From positions 2,210,283 to 2,274,282 of the forward strand of contig NZ_AJYD02000038.1 of assembly GCF_000286835.2 (NCBI RefSeq): a stretch of 64,000 bases of DNA. Direction: 5' to 3'. This document shows positions 16,028 to 25,284 of this stretch, piece by piece; the stretch's first letter is position 1, and each line of letters begins with the position of its first letter. Source of the DNA: Enterovibrio norvegicus FF-33. Lineage in GTDB: Bacteria > Pseudomonadota > Gammaproteobacteria > Enterobacterales > Vibrionaceae. The notes below the pieces were generated by a model that made no database searches, had not been told where the DNA came from, and saw only the letters and a program-made list of their open reading frames with translations. The position numbers were made by a program, and so were the translations under genes.

Positions 16028-16504
16028 TTATTGGCCCCCAAAGATCATCATGAACAAGCGACCCGGCGCGAGATAGATATCCAGCAGCTTGGCGAGAATA
16101 AACCAGATGCCAACGGCAAACGGCACGGAAGCAATGAAGAGTGTTTTAGGTCGTCGTTCACCTAAGATCCAGTAACCGACCACCAAAAAGAAAACGGTAG
16201 AAAGTGCGAAACCAATCCATTCCAGTGCGAATGCAAACGCAACGATGAGCAGAAGCAATTTAGATACAAGCAGGAAATCGAGGCCTGCAAAAGACAGCTT
16301 ACTTGCCGTATCACGACGTGCCGTGCCTAGCATAAGCACACCTAGCAGGCCGCCCATATAAGAAAGAACAATAGGCAGCGTTTGTGCGTTAAACGGTTCG
16401 TATTCATCGCCCGGCAACATTGGGATGTGGCGAGCGTAATAACCATAGGCCACTGAAAGACTGAGAAAAATGAGACCACCGATATGGTCTTTAGTGACAA
16501 CCAT
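16028..16504 (-). CDS. tctB: Tripartite tricarboxylate transporter, small permease TctB
   Basis: A 158-residue membrane protein with four hydrophobic helices, matching the size and position of TctB, the small subunit that works with TctA. The sequence has low conservation in this family. Recognition rests on the four-helix pattern, the PMLPGDEYEPFNAQTLPIVL loop after helix 1 and the gene order. It starts 90 bases after tctC, with two hairpins in the gap. Confidence 0.92.
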   Translation of the reverse strand: MVVTKDHIGGLIFLSLSVAYGYYARHIPMLPGDEYEPFNAQTLPIVLSYMGGLLGVLMLGTARRDTASKLSFAGLDFLLVSKLLLLIVAFAFALEWIGFALSTVFFLVVGYWILGERRPKTLFIASVPFAVGIWFILAKLLDIYLAPGRLFMMIFGGQ

Positions 16505-16528
16505 GAAAAACTCCTTGGATGTAACAAC

Positions 16529-16582
16529 AGACGGGCGAGCCCGTCTTAAACGTCTAAGTACGGGTCGATATTCTCGACCCGT
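16529..16582 (-). terminator. Two intercistronic hairpins between tctC and tctB
   Basis: ACGGGTCGA/TCGACCCGT (16560-16582, five-base loop) and AGACGGGC/GCCCGTCT (16529-16546, two-base loop) stand in tandem after tctC. Neither has a strong T-run. They probably attenuate read-through or protect the tctC mRNA 3' end, so the binding protein is made in excess over the permease. Confidence 0.65.
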
Positions 16583-16593
16583 TAATATTCATA

Positions 16594-17577
16594 TTATTGA
16601 AGGAAGCCCAGCTCACGCATTAGGTCGCCAACTTGTTGCTCTTGGCCTTCTAGGAAAGTCGTGAACTCTGCACGAGGCTTGAACACTTCAGTCCAACCAT
16701 TGCGGTCACGAACCACTGTCCATTCATCGGTGCTGTACATTTTTTCCAGTACCGCTGCGTACTCGTCTGCTTTTGCATCAGACAAACCTGGCGAACCAAA
16801 GAATCCACGCCAGTTAATAAAGCTCGCGTCATAACCCAGCTCTTTCAACGTTGGTACATCTGCTGCCGCGGCAGAACGCTCATCGCCTGTCATTGCCAGA
16901 ATGCGTACTTCACCTGCGTTTTTGAGCGCCAGTGCTTCACTGAAACCGGTGGACAGCACGTGAGCTTCACCGGACAAGATGCCCGCCATCGCTTTGCCAC
17001 CTGCATCGTAAGCCACATATTTCACACGTTTCGGATCACCGCCAGCGGCTTTAAATGCCATGGCTGCGACTAAGTGGTCCATACTGCCGCGCGCTGAGCC
17101 GCCAGCAACCGCCACTGAACGAGGGTTAGCTTTGTAGTCATCCATTAACTGTTGGAATGTTTGATACTTTGAGCTGGTGGGCACGACAAATGCTGCATAG
17201 TCACCCACTGTTGCAGCAATCGGCTTAAGATCGCGGAAAGACTGAGGGAACACTTTCGACAAAGAGCGGATAACAATAGGGGTCGAGTTCACCATCAGTG
17301 TGTTGTCGGCTTGGCCGTCAACTTCGATAAGATGCGCAATGGCTTTACCACCGCCGCCACCTGACATGTTTTCGAATGAAACGGTTTCAACCAAACCCGA
17401 TTTTGACAAAGCTTCGCCAGTACCACGCGCTGTACCATCCCAACCACCGCCTGCTCCACCTGGGATCAGAAAGTGAATCTCTTCAACTGCCGCATTGGCC
17501 ATACCCGCACTCAGTGCAGATGTCAGCGCAAGGGCTGCGATGAAGGAGCGCTTTTTACCGAACATTTGTGAAATCAT
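16594..17577 (-). CDS. tctC: Tripartite tricarboxylate transporter binding protein TctC
   Basis: A 327-residue periplasmic binding protein of the Bug/TctC family. A signal peptide (ending ANA, about residue 29) is followed by the family motif IPGGAGGGWDGTARGTGEAL, the pattern AVAGGSARGSMDHLVAAM, and the conserved YDAGGKAMAGILSGE. It captures a carboxylate in the periplasm and delivers it to TctA/TctB. It is the first gene of the operon and is divergent from the sensor kinase gene, with a 268-base intergenic region that should hold both promoters. Confidence 0.95.
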   Translation of the reverse strand: MISQMFGKKRSFIAALALTSALSAGMANAAVEEIHFLIPGGAGGGWDGTARGTGEALSKSGLVETVSFENMSGGGGGKAIAHLIEVDGQADNTLMVNSTPIVIRSLSKVFPQSFRDLKPIAATVGDYAAFVVPTSSKYQTFQQLMDDYKANPRSVAVAGGSARGSMDHLVAAMAFKAAGGDPKRVKYVAYDAGGKAMAGILSGEAHVLSTGFSEALALKNAGEVRILAMTGDERSAAAADVPTLKELGYDASFINWRGFFGSPGLSDAKADEYAAVLEKMYSTDEWTVVRDRNGWTEVFKPRAEFTTFLEGQEQQVGDLMRELGFLQ

Positions 17578-17845
17578 AGGTATTTCCTCGTGTCGTTCCG
17601 TCCTTTGGACGAGATAATTATTGTTGTCCTACCCCTTCAACGTATTGGCTGGAGCCGATATTGGAAACCTTGTGGATTTAATGTTTTTTTAAACTATTAA
17701 AAACATTTTGTTCATATTGTTCACTTGCGTGACAGACCACAAAGAATCACTATTTCAATAGGATAGATAATAGCGATTCGCGCCAAGCTAAAAACAACAC
17801 GCTAAAGCGACGCACCATCGTTGTACTAAGGACACCTTCAAGCCG

Positions 17846-19453
17846 ATGCTTTCACTACGTTCGCTAAAACTCAAAACCCGCATGATGCTCATTCTCGGCA
17901 TGATGGCCATTCTACAAACGGGCTTTATTGGCTTTTTTGCCCTTGTCTATTTAAGCCAATCGCTCGATGAACAAATTGGCCTACGCGCGCTGCACGTGGC
18001 AAAAACCATTGCCTCCATGCCCGATGTGGTTGAAGCCGTAGAAAGTCGTGATAGTGAATGGTTGCAACCGATATCTATCGATTTGGCATCAGTGAACGAT
18101 GCGAGGTTTGTGGTCATTGGTGACAGAAACGGCATTCGCCTCGCGCACCCCTCATGGAAGCGTGTCGGCAAACCGATGTACGATGATGAAGGCGATTACA
18201 ACGAACCCGCTCTGGTGTACGGTAAGCCCTATATTCAAAAAGCCACAGGCAGCCTTGGGGCTTCGGTGCGCGGGAAAGCGCCGATCTTTGATAGCAGCAA
18301 CGAAAACGTGGTAGGCATTATCTCCGTCGGCTTTATGCTCTCGTCAGTGGAAGATACGATCAACCGCTATCGCGACACGTTATACCTTGTCATTTTGCTC
18401 AGTTTTGGGCTCAGCGTGCTCACCGGGCTTTGGTTCGCCTCTCATTTCAAAAAAGCCATATTCGGATTAGAACCTGAGCAGATTGGGCGCCTTTTCCAAG
18501 AGCAAAACGCGACGCTGGAATCAATTCGCGAAGGCATTATTGCCGTGAATGGACAAGGAAACATTACCACCTTCAACCGTGCCGCTGTTGATACACTCGG
18601 GCTGGACGCCAACACCAAACTGACAGGACGTCCAATCGAAGAAGTATTACCAGACAGCCGCTTGATGGACGTGTTACGAACCGGCGAACCGCAAATAGAT
18701 AAAGACGTGTGGCTACAAGACAGAAACTTGATTGTGAACCGGCTACCGTTGTTACAAAACGGGCAAATTACGGGAGTGGTATCGAGCTTCCGTCGTAAAG
18801 ATGAACTAGATGCTATCAGTAAAAAGCTCAGCCAACTCGAGCAATATGCCGATACGCTACGCAGCCAATCTCACGAGTATTCCAACAAGCTCCACACCAT
18901 TGCCGGACTCATTCAACTTGGCGCCACAGATGAAGCGTTAGCGCTGATCGGACAAGAAAGTCAAAGCCATCAAGCCCTCATTCAATTGTTGGTGGAGGCC
19001 GTACCCGACCCTATCCTCGCAGGCTGTATGCTGGGCAAATACAATCGCGCCAAGGAACTGGGTTTGAACCTCGATATTGACGCAGAAAGCAGTATGAAGG
19101 AGATCCCCGATCACATACCGCGTGAAGAATTGGTGAGTATCATTGGTAATCTAATAGACAATGCCCTTGAAGCCACACTCAGAAACCGTAAATTCGACGT
19201 CCGACTATCAATGACTGACTTAGGTAACGACCTGATTTTTGAAATTGAAGACGAAGGCGCTGGCATTGCGGAAAAAGACCAAGAGAACATTTTCCGTAAG
19301 GGCGTCACCAGCAAAGAAGGTGAGGGCCACGGCTTTGGGCTTCATCTCGTCGAAAAACTGTTACAGAAATTGGGTGGCACGATATTGCTTGAGCCCGCAG
19401 ATACTGTCGGCAGTCGATTCACGGTGTACATTCCCAAAGCAAGACCCGAGTAA
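17846..19453 (+). CDS. CitA/DcuS-family sensor histidine kinase
   Basis: A 535-residue membrane kinase. TM1 is at about 12-38 and a periplasmic PAS-like (PASp) ligand domain at about 40-165, including FVVIGDRNGIRLAHPSWKRVG. TM2 is at about 177-195, a cytoplasmic PAS domain follows (about 220-300), then the phosphoacceptor helix with His in SQSHEYSNKLHTIAGLIQLG. The ATPase domain has N-box NLIDNALEA, DEGAGI and GHGFGLHLV. CitA and DcuS relatives sense citrate or C4-dicarboxylates directly in the periplasm. Being divergent from tctC, it most likely senses the transporter's substrate. The RR gene follows after a 98-base gap. Confidence 0.92.
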   Translation: MLSLRSLKLKTRMMLILGMMAILQTGFIGFFALVYLSQSLDEQIGLRALHVAKTIASMPDVVEAVESRDSEWLQPISIDLASVNDARFVVIGDRNGIRLAHPSWKRVGKPMYDDEGDYNEPALVYGKPYIQKATGSLGASVRGKAPIFDSSNENVVGIISVGFMLSSVEDTINRYRDTLYLVILLSFGLSVLTGLWFASHFKKAIFGLEPEQIGRLFQEQNATLESIREGIIAVNGQGNITTFNRAAVDTLGLDANTKLTGRPIEEVLPDSRLMDVLRTGEPQIDKDVWLQDRNLIVNRLPLLQNGQITGVVSSFRRKDELDAISKKLSQLEQYADTLRSQSHEYSNKLHTIAGLIQLGATDEALALIGQESQSHQALIQLLVEAVPDPILAGCMLGKYNRAKELGLNLDIDAESSMKEIPDHIPREELVSIIGNLIDNALEATLRNRKFDVRLSMTDLGNDLIFEIEDEGAGIAEKDQENIFRKGVTSKEGEGHGFGLHLVEKLLQKLGGTILLEPADTVGSRFTVYIPKARPE

Positions 19454-19551
19454 CATCAAGATCCAGGATTCGTTTGAGTATGTAACACCCAACGCCAGCT
19501 AGACTTAAGTACACAGGAATAAGAAAGACCAACAAGGAATGAGTTGTACCT

Positions 19552-20262
19552 ATGGCCCAAAACATCCGCGTCGTTATCGCTGAAGACGATATTCAGATTG
19601 CAGAAATACAAAAACGCTTTTTAGACCGCATAGACGGTGTAGAACTGGTTGGCATCGCCCACACATTGGAAGATGCGGCAGACCTTGTGGACGTTTTTAA
19701 ACCCGAATTACTGCTGCTCGATAACCATTTCCCTAACGGTACTGGGCTAGATTTGCTGAGAAAGCTGCGTGCGAACAACAGCGCCACGGATGTCATTTTG
19801 ATCACTGCCGCCAAAGAGGTCGATACATTGCGAGACGCGCTGCGCAGTGGCGTTTTCTACTACATTCTCAAGCCTTTGGTATTTGAGCGCCTGCAAGAAG
19901 TGATAGCACAATACGCGGCGCACTTAGAGAAGCTTCGTGCCATGGAGTCATTGGCACAAACGGATGTCGACACCCTTCTGCCGCAGCGCATGACATCTGC
20001 ACCGACAACAGATAGCACAACCAATACCCACTCCCTACGACTCCCAAAAGGTATTGATGTCATCACGCTGGATAAAATTCGAGCAGTGTTTGCGGATTCC
20101 GCAGAACCACTCAACGCCGAAGAAGTCGGTACCTTGATTGGCGCAAGCCGCACTACTGCTCGTCGCTATCTTGAATATATGGTTAGCACTTTAGAACTGG
20201 AAGCTCAGGTGAATTACGGCAGTGTTGGCCGACCAGAAAGGCGTTATATTGGCATGAAATAA
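19552..20262 (+). CDS. CitB/DcuR-family response regulator
   Basis: A 236-residue regulator. The receiver domain has the acidic pair in VIAEDDIQIAE, the phosphorylation Asp in LLLLDNHFPNGTG (about residue 57), a Thr/Ser in LITAAKEV and the Lys in YYILKPLVF. The C-terminal domain ends with a helix-turn-helix (AEEVGTLIGASRTTARRYLEYMV), as in CitB/DcuR/DctR proteins. It should be phosphorylated by the adjacent kinase and activate tctCBA. No terminator is obvious after it. Confidence 0.9.
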   Translation: MAQNIRVVIAEDDIQIAEIQKRFLDRIDGVELVGIAHTLEDAADLVDVFKPELLLLDNHFPNGTGLDLLRKLRANNSATDVILITAAKEVDTLRDALRSGVFYYILKPLVFERLQEVIAQYAAHLEKLRAMESLAQTDVDTLLPQRMTSAPTTDSTTNTHSLRLPKGIDVITLDKIRAVFADSAEPLNAEEVGTLIGASRTTARRYLEYMVSTLELEAQVNYGSVGRPERRYIGMK

Positions 20263-20294
20263 TTGAGGAGATGAGCCCACATGAAGTGTTGGGG

Positions 20295-20645
20295 TTAATC
20301 GTTGACCCAGATAATGTTTGATTCTTCGATGCCTAAGCCTTGCTTAAACCTCACCGATAATTCTAGTTCAGGCTCTGACATCCAGCCTTTGGTAACAAAT
20401 AAGTTATACCCAGTTTTTGTTTTTTTGTAATCAACAGATGAAAGCCAAATAGCATCCCAATCTCCGAGAAACTCCAGGTCATCAAGACGTTGTGGATAGC
20501 TACCGTTACGCACTTTATGCAACTCAATCAAAGATATCGCAGAATTAAAATTTTGCTCACCGAACTTCTTATCCATGGATTCCGTCGGAAAATCACAACC
20601 CGAGATATACACTGCCATCAAACCAATCAGTAATATTTTCCACAT
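20295..20645 (-). CDS. Small lipoprotein, unknown function
   Basis: A 116-residue lipoprotein. The hydrophobic N-terminus ends with the lipobox ISGC (Cys17), and residue +2 is Asp, the classical inner-membrane retention signal in Enterobacteria. The mature part reads FNSAISLIELHKVRNGSYPQ and then LSSVDYKKTKTGYNLFV. This resembles the C-terminal region of pseudopilin-like or DUF proteins that carry a YP-x-x-L-x-x-L motif. I do not recognise a named family. It sits on the minus strand between the response regulator and a DUF805 gene. Confidence 0.65.
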   Translation of the reverse strand: MWKILLIGLMAVYISGCDFPTESMDKKFGEQNFNSAISLIELHKVRNGSYPQRLDDLEFLGDWDAIWLSSVDYKKTKTGYNLFVTKGWMSEPELELSVRFKQGLGIEESNIIWVND

Positions 20646-20683
20646 ATCACAAACACCTGTTAGACAAATCCATTTGATACAAA

Positions 20684-20723
20684 AAACACTGCCAAAGCCA
20701 TATGAAAAGCAACGACAGTGTTT
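20684..20723 (-). terminator. Terminator after DUF805 gene
   Basis: Arms AAACACTG and CAGTGTTT flank an imperfect inner stem. On the minus strand the right arm runs into a T-run (CAGTGTTTTTTG), about 30-65 bases after the DUF805 stop. Confidence 0.55.
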
Positions 20724-20749
20724 GTAATTGTCAGGAATAGATCGGCTTG

Positions 20750-21112
20750 TTAAGCAGTAATGCCTGCTTCAGTACTACCTTTTGGGTTTACACCGTGTTC
20801 ATTGTCCTCTTTGCTGTCCTGCACGAGAAAAACAATCATGACAATGGCGCCAACTAAAGGAATCAATGCAATCAACTGCCACCAACCACTTCGACCCGTA
20901 TCATGAAGCCTTCTGGCTGTAAGACTGATACTTGGGATAAGCAAAGCCAACGAGAATATTAAAGAGAGGAACGCACTCCCCAGTATTTGATCAACAATGG
21001 TAAGAACAATAGAGAAAATCAGATAGAACAGGATAAACATCCAGTACTCTTTCCTTCTTGCTCTACCAGAAAATACCGCAAAGTTTTTTAATGCCAGTAA
21101 GAAATAATTCAT
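20750..21112 (-). CDS. DUF805 membrane protein
   Basis: A 120-residue inner-membrane protein of the DUF805 (YhaH/YhaI-like) family: the NYFLLALKNFAVFSGRARRK lead, then EYWMFILFYLIFS, then RRLHDTGRSGWWQLIALIPL, a strongly conserved family motif. About four hydrophobic segments. Function is not established. The frame is open 11 codons further up, but ATG 21112 has GGAGG seven bases before it and matches the family start. The 330 bases upstream, to the AlkA-type gene, hold no clear gene. Confidence 0.9.
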   Translation of the reverse strand: MNYFLLALKNFAVFSGRARRKEYWMFILFYLIFSIVLTIVDQILGSAFLSLIFSLALLIPSISLTARRLHDTGRSGWWQLIALIPLVGAIVMIVFLVQDSKEDNEHGVNPKGSTEAGITA

Positions 21113-21445
21113 CGTCAACCTCCGTGTCGTAACATACCCAAGCAACCTCTAGATGCTTGTTAAGAATTCGGAAATAATAACAGTCAAAAAAATTATTTTC
21201 TCATCAATAATAAGAAGTTAGCCGTGATTATTACGTTAACTCAATGAAACTGATAGATCTAACGATGACGGGAAAGCCCCTCAATCCTGACTCAGTGCCT
21301 GGCAACTCGTCTTTGCCGCTTTCTGTGATCGAGCTTGTAGAGATCAAACAAATTACATTCAGTTATAGTGCGTTATGTTGAATTATCTCGCCTTGTATCA
21401 TTGCGCGGTTTAGGCTGTTTTCACCCTGCTCTAGGAGTTAAGCTC

Positions 21446-22339
21446 ATGACCACCACTCTAAGCGTGACAACGTCACTACCAAGTAACTTTAGACACAGTG
21501 ATTTTCTTGCATTTCACAAGCGAGATAAAACCGAGCTTGCAGAAAAAGTGGAAGGTAACCTGATCCGGAAAGGTATGCTGATTAATGGAATTCCTTGTTG
21601 TCTTAGCCTCTCTTTGAACAACGATACTGCAACCCTCCAAATAGACGCGGATAGCTACGCGTCCTCACTAGATCATGACGGACTAGCCGCTCTGCTTACT
21701 CACATGCTAGGCCTGAATCAAGACATCGACGCGTTTGAAGCGCACTATCAAACCCACCCTGACATTTCGCGTTTGCTGAAACACCATCGTGGTTTGCGAA
21801 TTCCACAAACAACAACACCCTTTGAAGCCATTACATGGGCAATCACCGGACAGTTAATCAGCGTGGAAGCTGCCGTTTCCATTCGTCGACGACTTATTGA
21901 AGCAACCGGACGAGGACACAGCAGCGGTATTTGGTGTTCACCCGATGCGGCGACACTTGCTAACACGGAAATTGACACCTATCGCCGTTGCGGATTTTCC
22001 AACAGCAAAGCAACCACTATCCAGCGCGTTGCCCAAATGCTAGAGAACAACGAACTAGATTTGTCGTTGACCGCAGATCCTGAGGTTGTCGCGCGTGAAC
22101 TACTGGCAATAAAAGGCGTGGGGCCATGGACAGTCAGCTATACCTTGTTGCGGGGATTCGGCTGGCTGGATGGTTCATTGCATGGCGATGTGGCGGTACG
22201 CCGAAACCTACAACGCTTGCTCAACAGCGAAGAAAAACCGTCGGAAAAGGAAACACAGGTATGGCTTAACGCGTTTTCGCCCTGGCGTGCCTTAGTTGCC
22301 GCACACCTTTGGGCGATCCAATCTGAGCAAGGTTACTAG
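21446..22339 (+). CDS. AlkA-type DNA-3-methyladenine glycosylase II
   Basis: A 297-residue DNA repair enzyme of the HhH-GPD superfamily. AlkA-type proteins excise alkylated purines from DNA. The sequence shows FEAITWAITGQLISVEAA, then the helix-hairpin-helix LLAIKGVGPWTVSYTLLRGF and the catalytic Asp in GSLHGDVAVRRNL. The frame is open to 21368, but ATG 21446 is preceded by AGGAG at good spacing, and the upstream part looks non-coding. There is no Ada-type regulatory domain and no ada gene next to it, so adaptive regulation is not evident. Confidence 0.88.
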   Translation: MTTTLSVTTSLPSNFRHSDFLAFHKRDKTELAEKVEGNLIRKGMLINGIPCCLSLSLNNDTATLQIDADSYASSLDHDGLAALLTHMLGLNQDIDAFEAHYQTHPDISRLLKHHRGLRIPQTTTPFEAITWAITGQLISVEAAVSIRRRLIEATGRGHSSGIWCSPDAATLANTEIDTYRRCGFSNSKATTIQRVAQMLENNELDLSLTADPEVVARELLAIKGVGPWTVSYTLLRGFGWLDGSLHGDVAVRRNLQRLLNSEEKPSEKETQVWLNAFSPWRALVAAHLWAIQSEQGY

Positions 22340-22506
22340 CTCAGACGCAGTGTCACATCTACCATTGCGCGCCACAAATCGTATAAAACACTAACGATTT
22401 GGTGGTGAAACAAGCAGTCAAACTGTTAGTTAGGTCACAGTTGCGGAAGGTGTAGCGTCAATGCGGTATCCTCCCCGCCCTTCATACCGTGACTTGAAAG
22501 ATAACT

Positions 22507-23538
22507 ATGCACTACAAAACTATGCTCGGGTATCGCTACCCTAAAGGCCCTTTCGCCATGATCAGCGTCTACAGCTTTACTGGCGCAGCCGTGGTCACTT
22601 CAACGGTATTTTCACTACTGCTTTTCCTTTCGATTGATGACAGCCCGATGATGAAAGCATTGTTCGGTACGTTGGCGATCATTTTTGAGGCTGGAAAATT
22701 CTACGCTTGGTACGAATTTGGCGAACGTCGTGCCCATCGTAACTACATGGGGTCTTTCACCGCGTTGGTGTTTTACCTCGTATTGGCCGCCATTTCGATC
22801 GGCGGCAGTATTGGTGGCATTAATAGTGCTACCAACAAAGCGCAAAGCGTTATCGCGATTGAGCAAGCCAAAGTCGACGCATATAACCGCCAGATCGACG
22901 CCATTGAAAAGCAAATTGACTTGAATAACTTGGCGGCAGAAAAGTACATACAAATGGAGCGTATCGCGACGGGCGTTAGCCGCATTCAGGCACAAAACAA
23001 CACCCTGCGTGAAGAACAGATCCTCTTGGCGGAAGAGCGTGATTCGCTGCCTCCTGTCGCGCAAGGGTCCGCAATTGGTTTGATTGATAGCCTTGCGAGT
23101 GCGTTTCAAGTTTCGCAGCAAACCGCTCAATTTGGCTTAGTGGTGTTCTTGTCTATTTTGCTTGATTTGTTCGCCGCATTTTTCGTTGGTGTGATTGGTG
23201 AAGAAACACGTTTCCGTCGTTTTTATCAGCACCACGCTGAAATTGACATTACACCAGAAACCATGAGTAAACCTGTGGGTTATCTAGAGCACAAGCCAGC
23301 TATCGACAGCGTAGTTAACGCAGACAGTGATAATGATAAGCAGCAAGATGACGCTGACTTAACCTTGGCACAACGAGTAGAATTGGCCGTTAAAAACGGC
23401 GTGATAACTTGCTCGAAAAAAGCGGTGTGTAGACACTTCTTACTGCCAACGGACGATGTGGATACTTTGTTTGAAGATATGATGAACGACGGTGTTTTGG
23501 CGAAGAAAGCGAATCATCACTATTATCTTGTTGCTTGA
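22507..23538 (+). CDS. Membrane protein with coiled coil and C-terminal winged-helix-like tail
   Basis: A 343-residue protein I do not recognise. Hydrophobic segments are at about 18-42, 50-65, 80-102 and 205-230. Between the third and fourth lies a charged coiled coil (about 108-185, VIAIEQAKVDAYNRQIDAIE). After the last helix a polar linker (260-290, with NADSDNDKQQDDAD) leads to a C-terminal domain of about 55 residues. It reads AQRVELAVKNGVITCSKKAV followed by DVDTLFEDMMNDGVLAKKA, which looks like a small winged helix. That domain would be cytoplasmic if the topology is even-numbered. It is a single gene ended by the terminator at 23597-23630. Confidence 0.6.
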   Translation: MHYKTMLGYRYPKGPFAMISVYSFTGAAVVTSTVFSLLLFLSIDDSPMMKALFGTLAIIFEAGKFYAWYEFGERRAHRNYMGSFTALVFYLVLAAISIGGSIGGINSATNKAQSVIAIEQAKVDAYNRQIDAIEKQIDLNNLAAEKYIQMERIATGVSRIQAQNNTLREEQILLAEERDSLPPVAQGSAIGLIDSLASAFQVSQQTAQFGLVVFLSILLDLFAAFFVGVIGEETRFRRFYQHHAEIDITPETMSKPVGYLEHKPAIDSVVNADSDNDKQQDDADLTLAQRVELAVKNGVITCSKKAVCRHFLLPTDDVDTLFEDMMNDGVLAKKANHHYYLVA

Positions 23539-23596
23539 GGCCGATGGTTTAAATATCTGACCATAACCTCCGCTCATGACCTGCTCCTAAGAAGCG

Positions 23597-23630
23597 AGAA
23601 AGCGCCGCAATGGGCGCTTTCTAGTTTTTT
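23597..23630. terminator. Rho-independent terminator
   Basis: Stem AGAAAGCGCC/GGGCGCTTTCT with a five-base loop, then a run of T (AGTTTTTT). It ends the preceding plus-strand gene and stands about 70 bases past the convergent lipoprotein gene. Confidence 0.85.
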
Positions 23631-23699
23631 GCTTCGTGCCTTTTTACTTTTACTTTTTAGGTTTGCTTGTTTGTTTTACTTCTACCATCGAGCTGACAC

Positions 23700-24983
23700 T
23701 CACACTTTAGGTTTCTCTGTACTCGATGTGTCCGTACCGTTGCTCGGCGCAGAAACGGGATCACTCGCAGCGGCTGCGTTAGCATCTTTAGGCTTGATGG
23801 TGTCAATCACCATGCGTAAATCATCAATCAAACTTTCATCTGACGCCTTCTTTGCTTCAAGGGTGGTGACTTGTGCAGACAAGGTTTCCTTGTCTTGCTC
23901 CGCTAAAGACAGATTTGTATTGACCGACTCAAGCTTCGCCATCAATTGCTTCAATTCAGGGTCGACGTCAGCTGTATTGTTCAATGTCTGCGCTAACGCT
24001 TCTGCCTTACTCGCCAGCGCATCAGTTTGTTGTTTGATCGGCTTATCACGAAGATCAATTTTTTCAAACGCTTGAGCAATACGATGAAGCTGATTTTCGA
24101 GATCCAAAATCAACGGTTCAAATTTTCCGTCATCGATATTCCTAAACCGCTTCACTTCCAAGCCAATATGCTTGAGATGACCAATCTCAAACTTGACCGC
24201 CAACACCGCTTTTTCAATTGCCGATATGTCTCGCGGATCGGCCGTTACCACGGCTTCAGCTTGCTCTAACGTCGCTCCGGCTTTGGTATAGCTAATGGGC
24301 GCAACAGATTTGAAACCCTCTCTACGCAGCAGAACAAGTTCATTATTCAAGGGGACCACATTGATTTGTAGTGCCACGGCCACTTCTAACGCTTTCGCCT
24401 TATCTAAAAACTGCACTTGTTTGACTTGAGCATCATCGAGATCGTTATCAGCCACATACTCAAACAACGCACGATAATCTCTGGCAATTCGGCTGTAACG
24501 CGACGCAAACACGGCCTCTGCGTTAATCATGTCAAGATAGGCCATTTCTGCGATGGCTTCCGCCAGTAAACTGTCTGCGGTTTCTTTTAAGGTCAATAAC
24601 TCCGCATGGAGCGTCGCGACTTTAACCATACGTTTATCAAAAGTTTGCGCATAAGTACCCGAAGAAAATACGGAGTAGCTTTCTGTCGCTTTGGCTGGGT
24701 TTGAATCAAAATCTTCGTAGACATCAACCGCGTCTTCCCACGCGTCAAACAAATCCTCAACAGCCTCCTTACTGTATAACCGAAGTTCCTTGCTCTCTTC
24801 CATTTTCGCTAGCCAACGGGCGTAATCCGATTTCGCTTTTTCGTAGATTTGAAGCGTATTTTGGCTTTGTTGTGAAACCCCATTGGTTTCACTGGCTATT
24901 TGAGCAGGTTCTGATGTGGATTGGCATGCTGTGATGGAACTTACTAGCACAACGGCTAACGCCGATAAACGCAAATTTTTCAT
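23700..24983 (-). CDS. Coiled-coil lipoprotein, unknown function
   Basis: A 427-residue lipoprotein with lipobox SITAC (Cys20), residue +2 Gln, so outer-membrane sorting is likely. The mature part is almost wholly helical and charged, with heptad-like stretches (LRLYSKEAVEDLFDAWEDAV, LKQLMAKLESVNTNLSLAEQ). It ends in a Ser/Thr/Pro-rich tail (SAPSNGTDTSSTEKPKV). No enzymatic motif is seen. It resembles proteins often annotated as 'DNA repair ATPase-related' by coiled-coil similarity only, which I would not trust. It is a single gene. Confidence 0.65.
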   Translation of the reverse strand: MKNLRLSALAVVLVSSITACQSTSEPAQIASETNGVSQQSQNTLQIYEKAKSDYARWLAKMEESKELRLYSKEAVEDLFDAWEDAVDVYEDFDSNPAKATESYSVFSSGTYAQTFDKRMVKVATLHAELLTLKETADSLLAEAIAEMAYLDMINAEAVFASRYSRIARDYRALFEYVADNDLDDAQVKQVQFLDKAKALEVAVALQINVVPLNNELVLLRREGFKSVAPISYTKAGATLEQAEAVVTADPRDISAIEKAVLAVKFEIGHLKHIGLEVKRFRNIDDGKFEPLILDLENQLHRIAQAFEKIDLRDKPIKQQTDALASKAEALAQTLNNTADVDPELKQLMAKLESVNTNLSLAEQDKETLSAQVTTLEAKKASDESLIDDLRMVIDTIKPKDANAAAASDPVSAPSNGTDTSSTEKPKV

Positions 24984-25141
24984 AGATGTACCCTCTAACT
25001 GTCACCGCCACTCACGAAATTATTTTTATTATTTACCAATAGATCAGCCGTCAGCCTATCGATAGCTGCTGTCTGATCACCCGACTTTATGCAAGGTGTA
25101 AGTAACAATTTAGCTCAAAACCCACCCCCAACATTGCAAGT

Positions 25142-25163
25142 TTAGGTGATCTTGATCACATTG
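25142..25163. promoter_or_regulatory. CRP-like binding site
   Basis: GTGA-N6-TCAC with perfect arms (25146-25159) inside TTAGGTGATCTTGATCACAT, close to the CRP consensus TGTGATCTAGATCACA. It lies 140 bases before the small ORF and about 160 bases upstream of the lipoprotein start on the other strand, so either transcript could be the target. Confidence 0.68.
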
Positions 25164-25284
25164 GATTTTGTAAGTGATACACCACGCAATTCGGTAATCT
25201 TTCTTCGTACACCTAGGGTTAAAATCAAAACCCTCAATAAACACTAATTAACTGATTTAATTAAGATTTAATGGGGAGTTAAAA

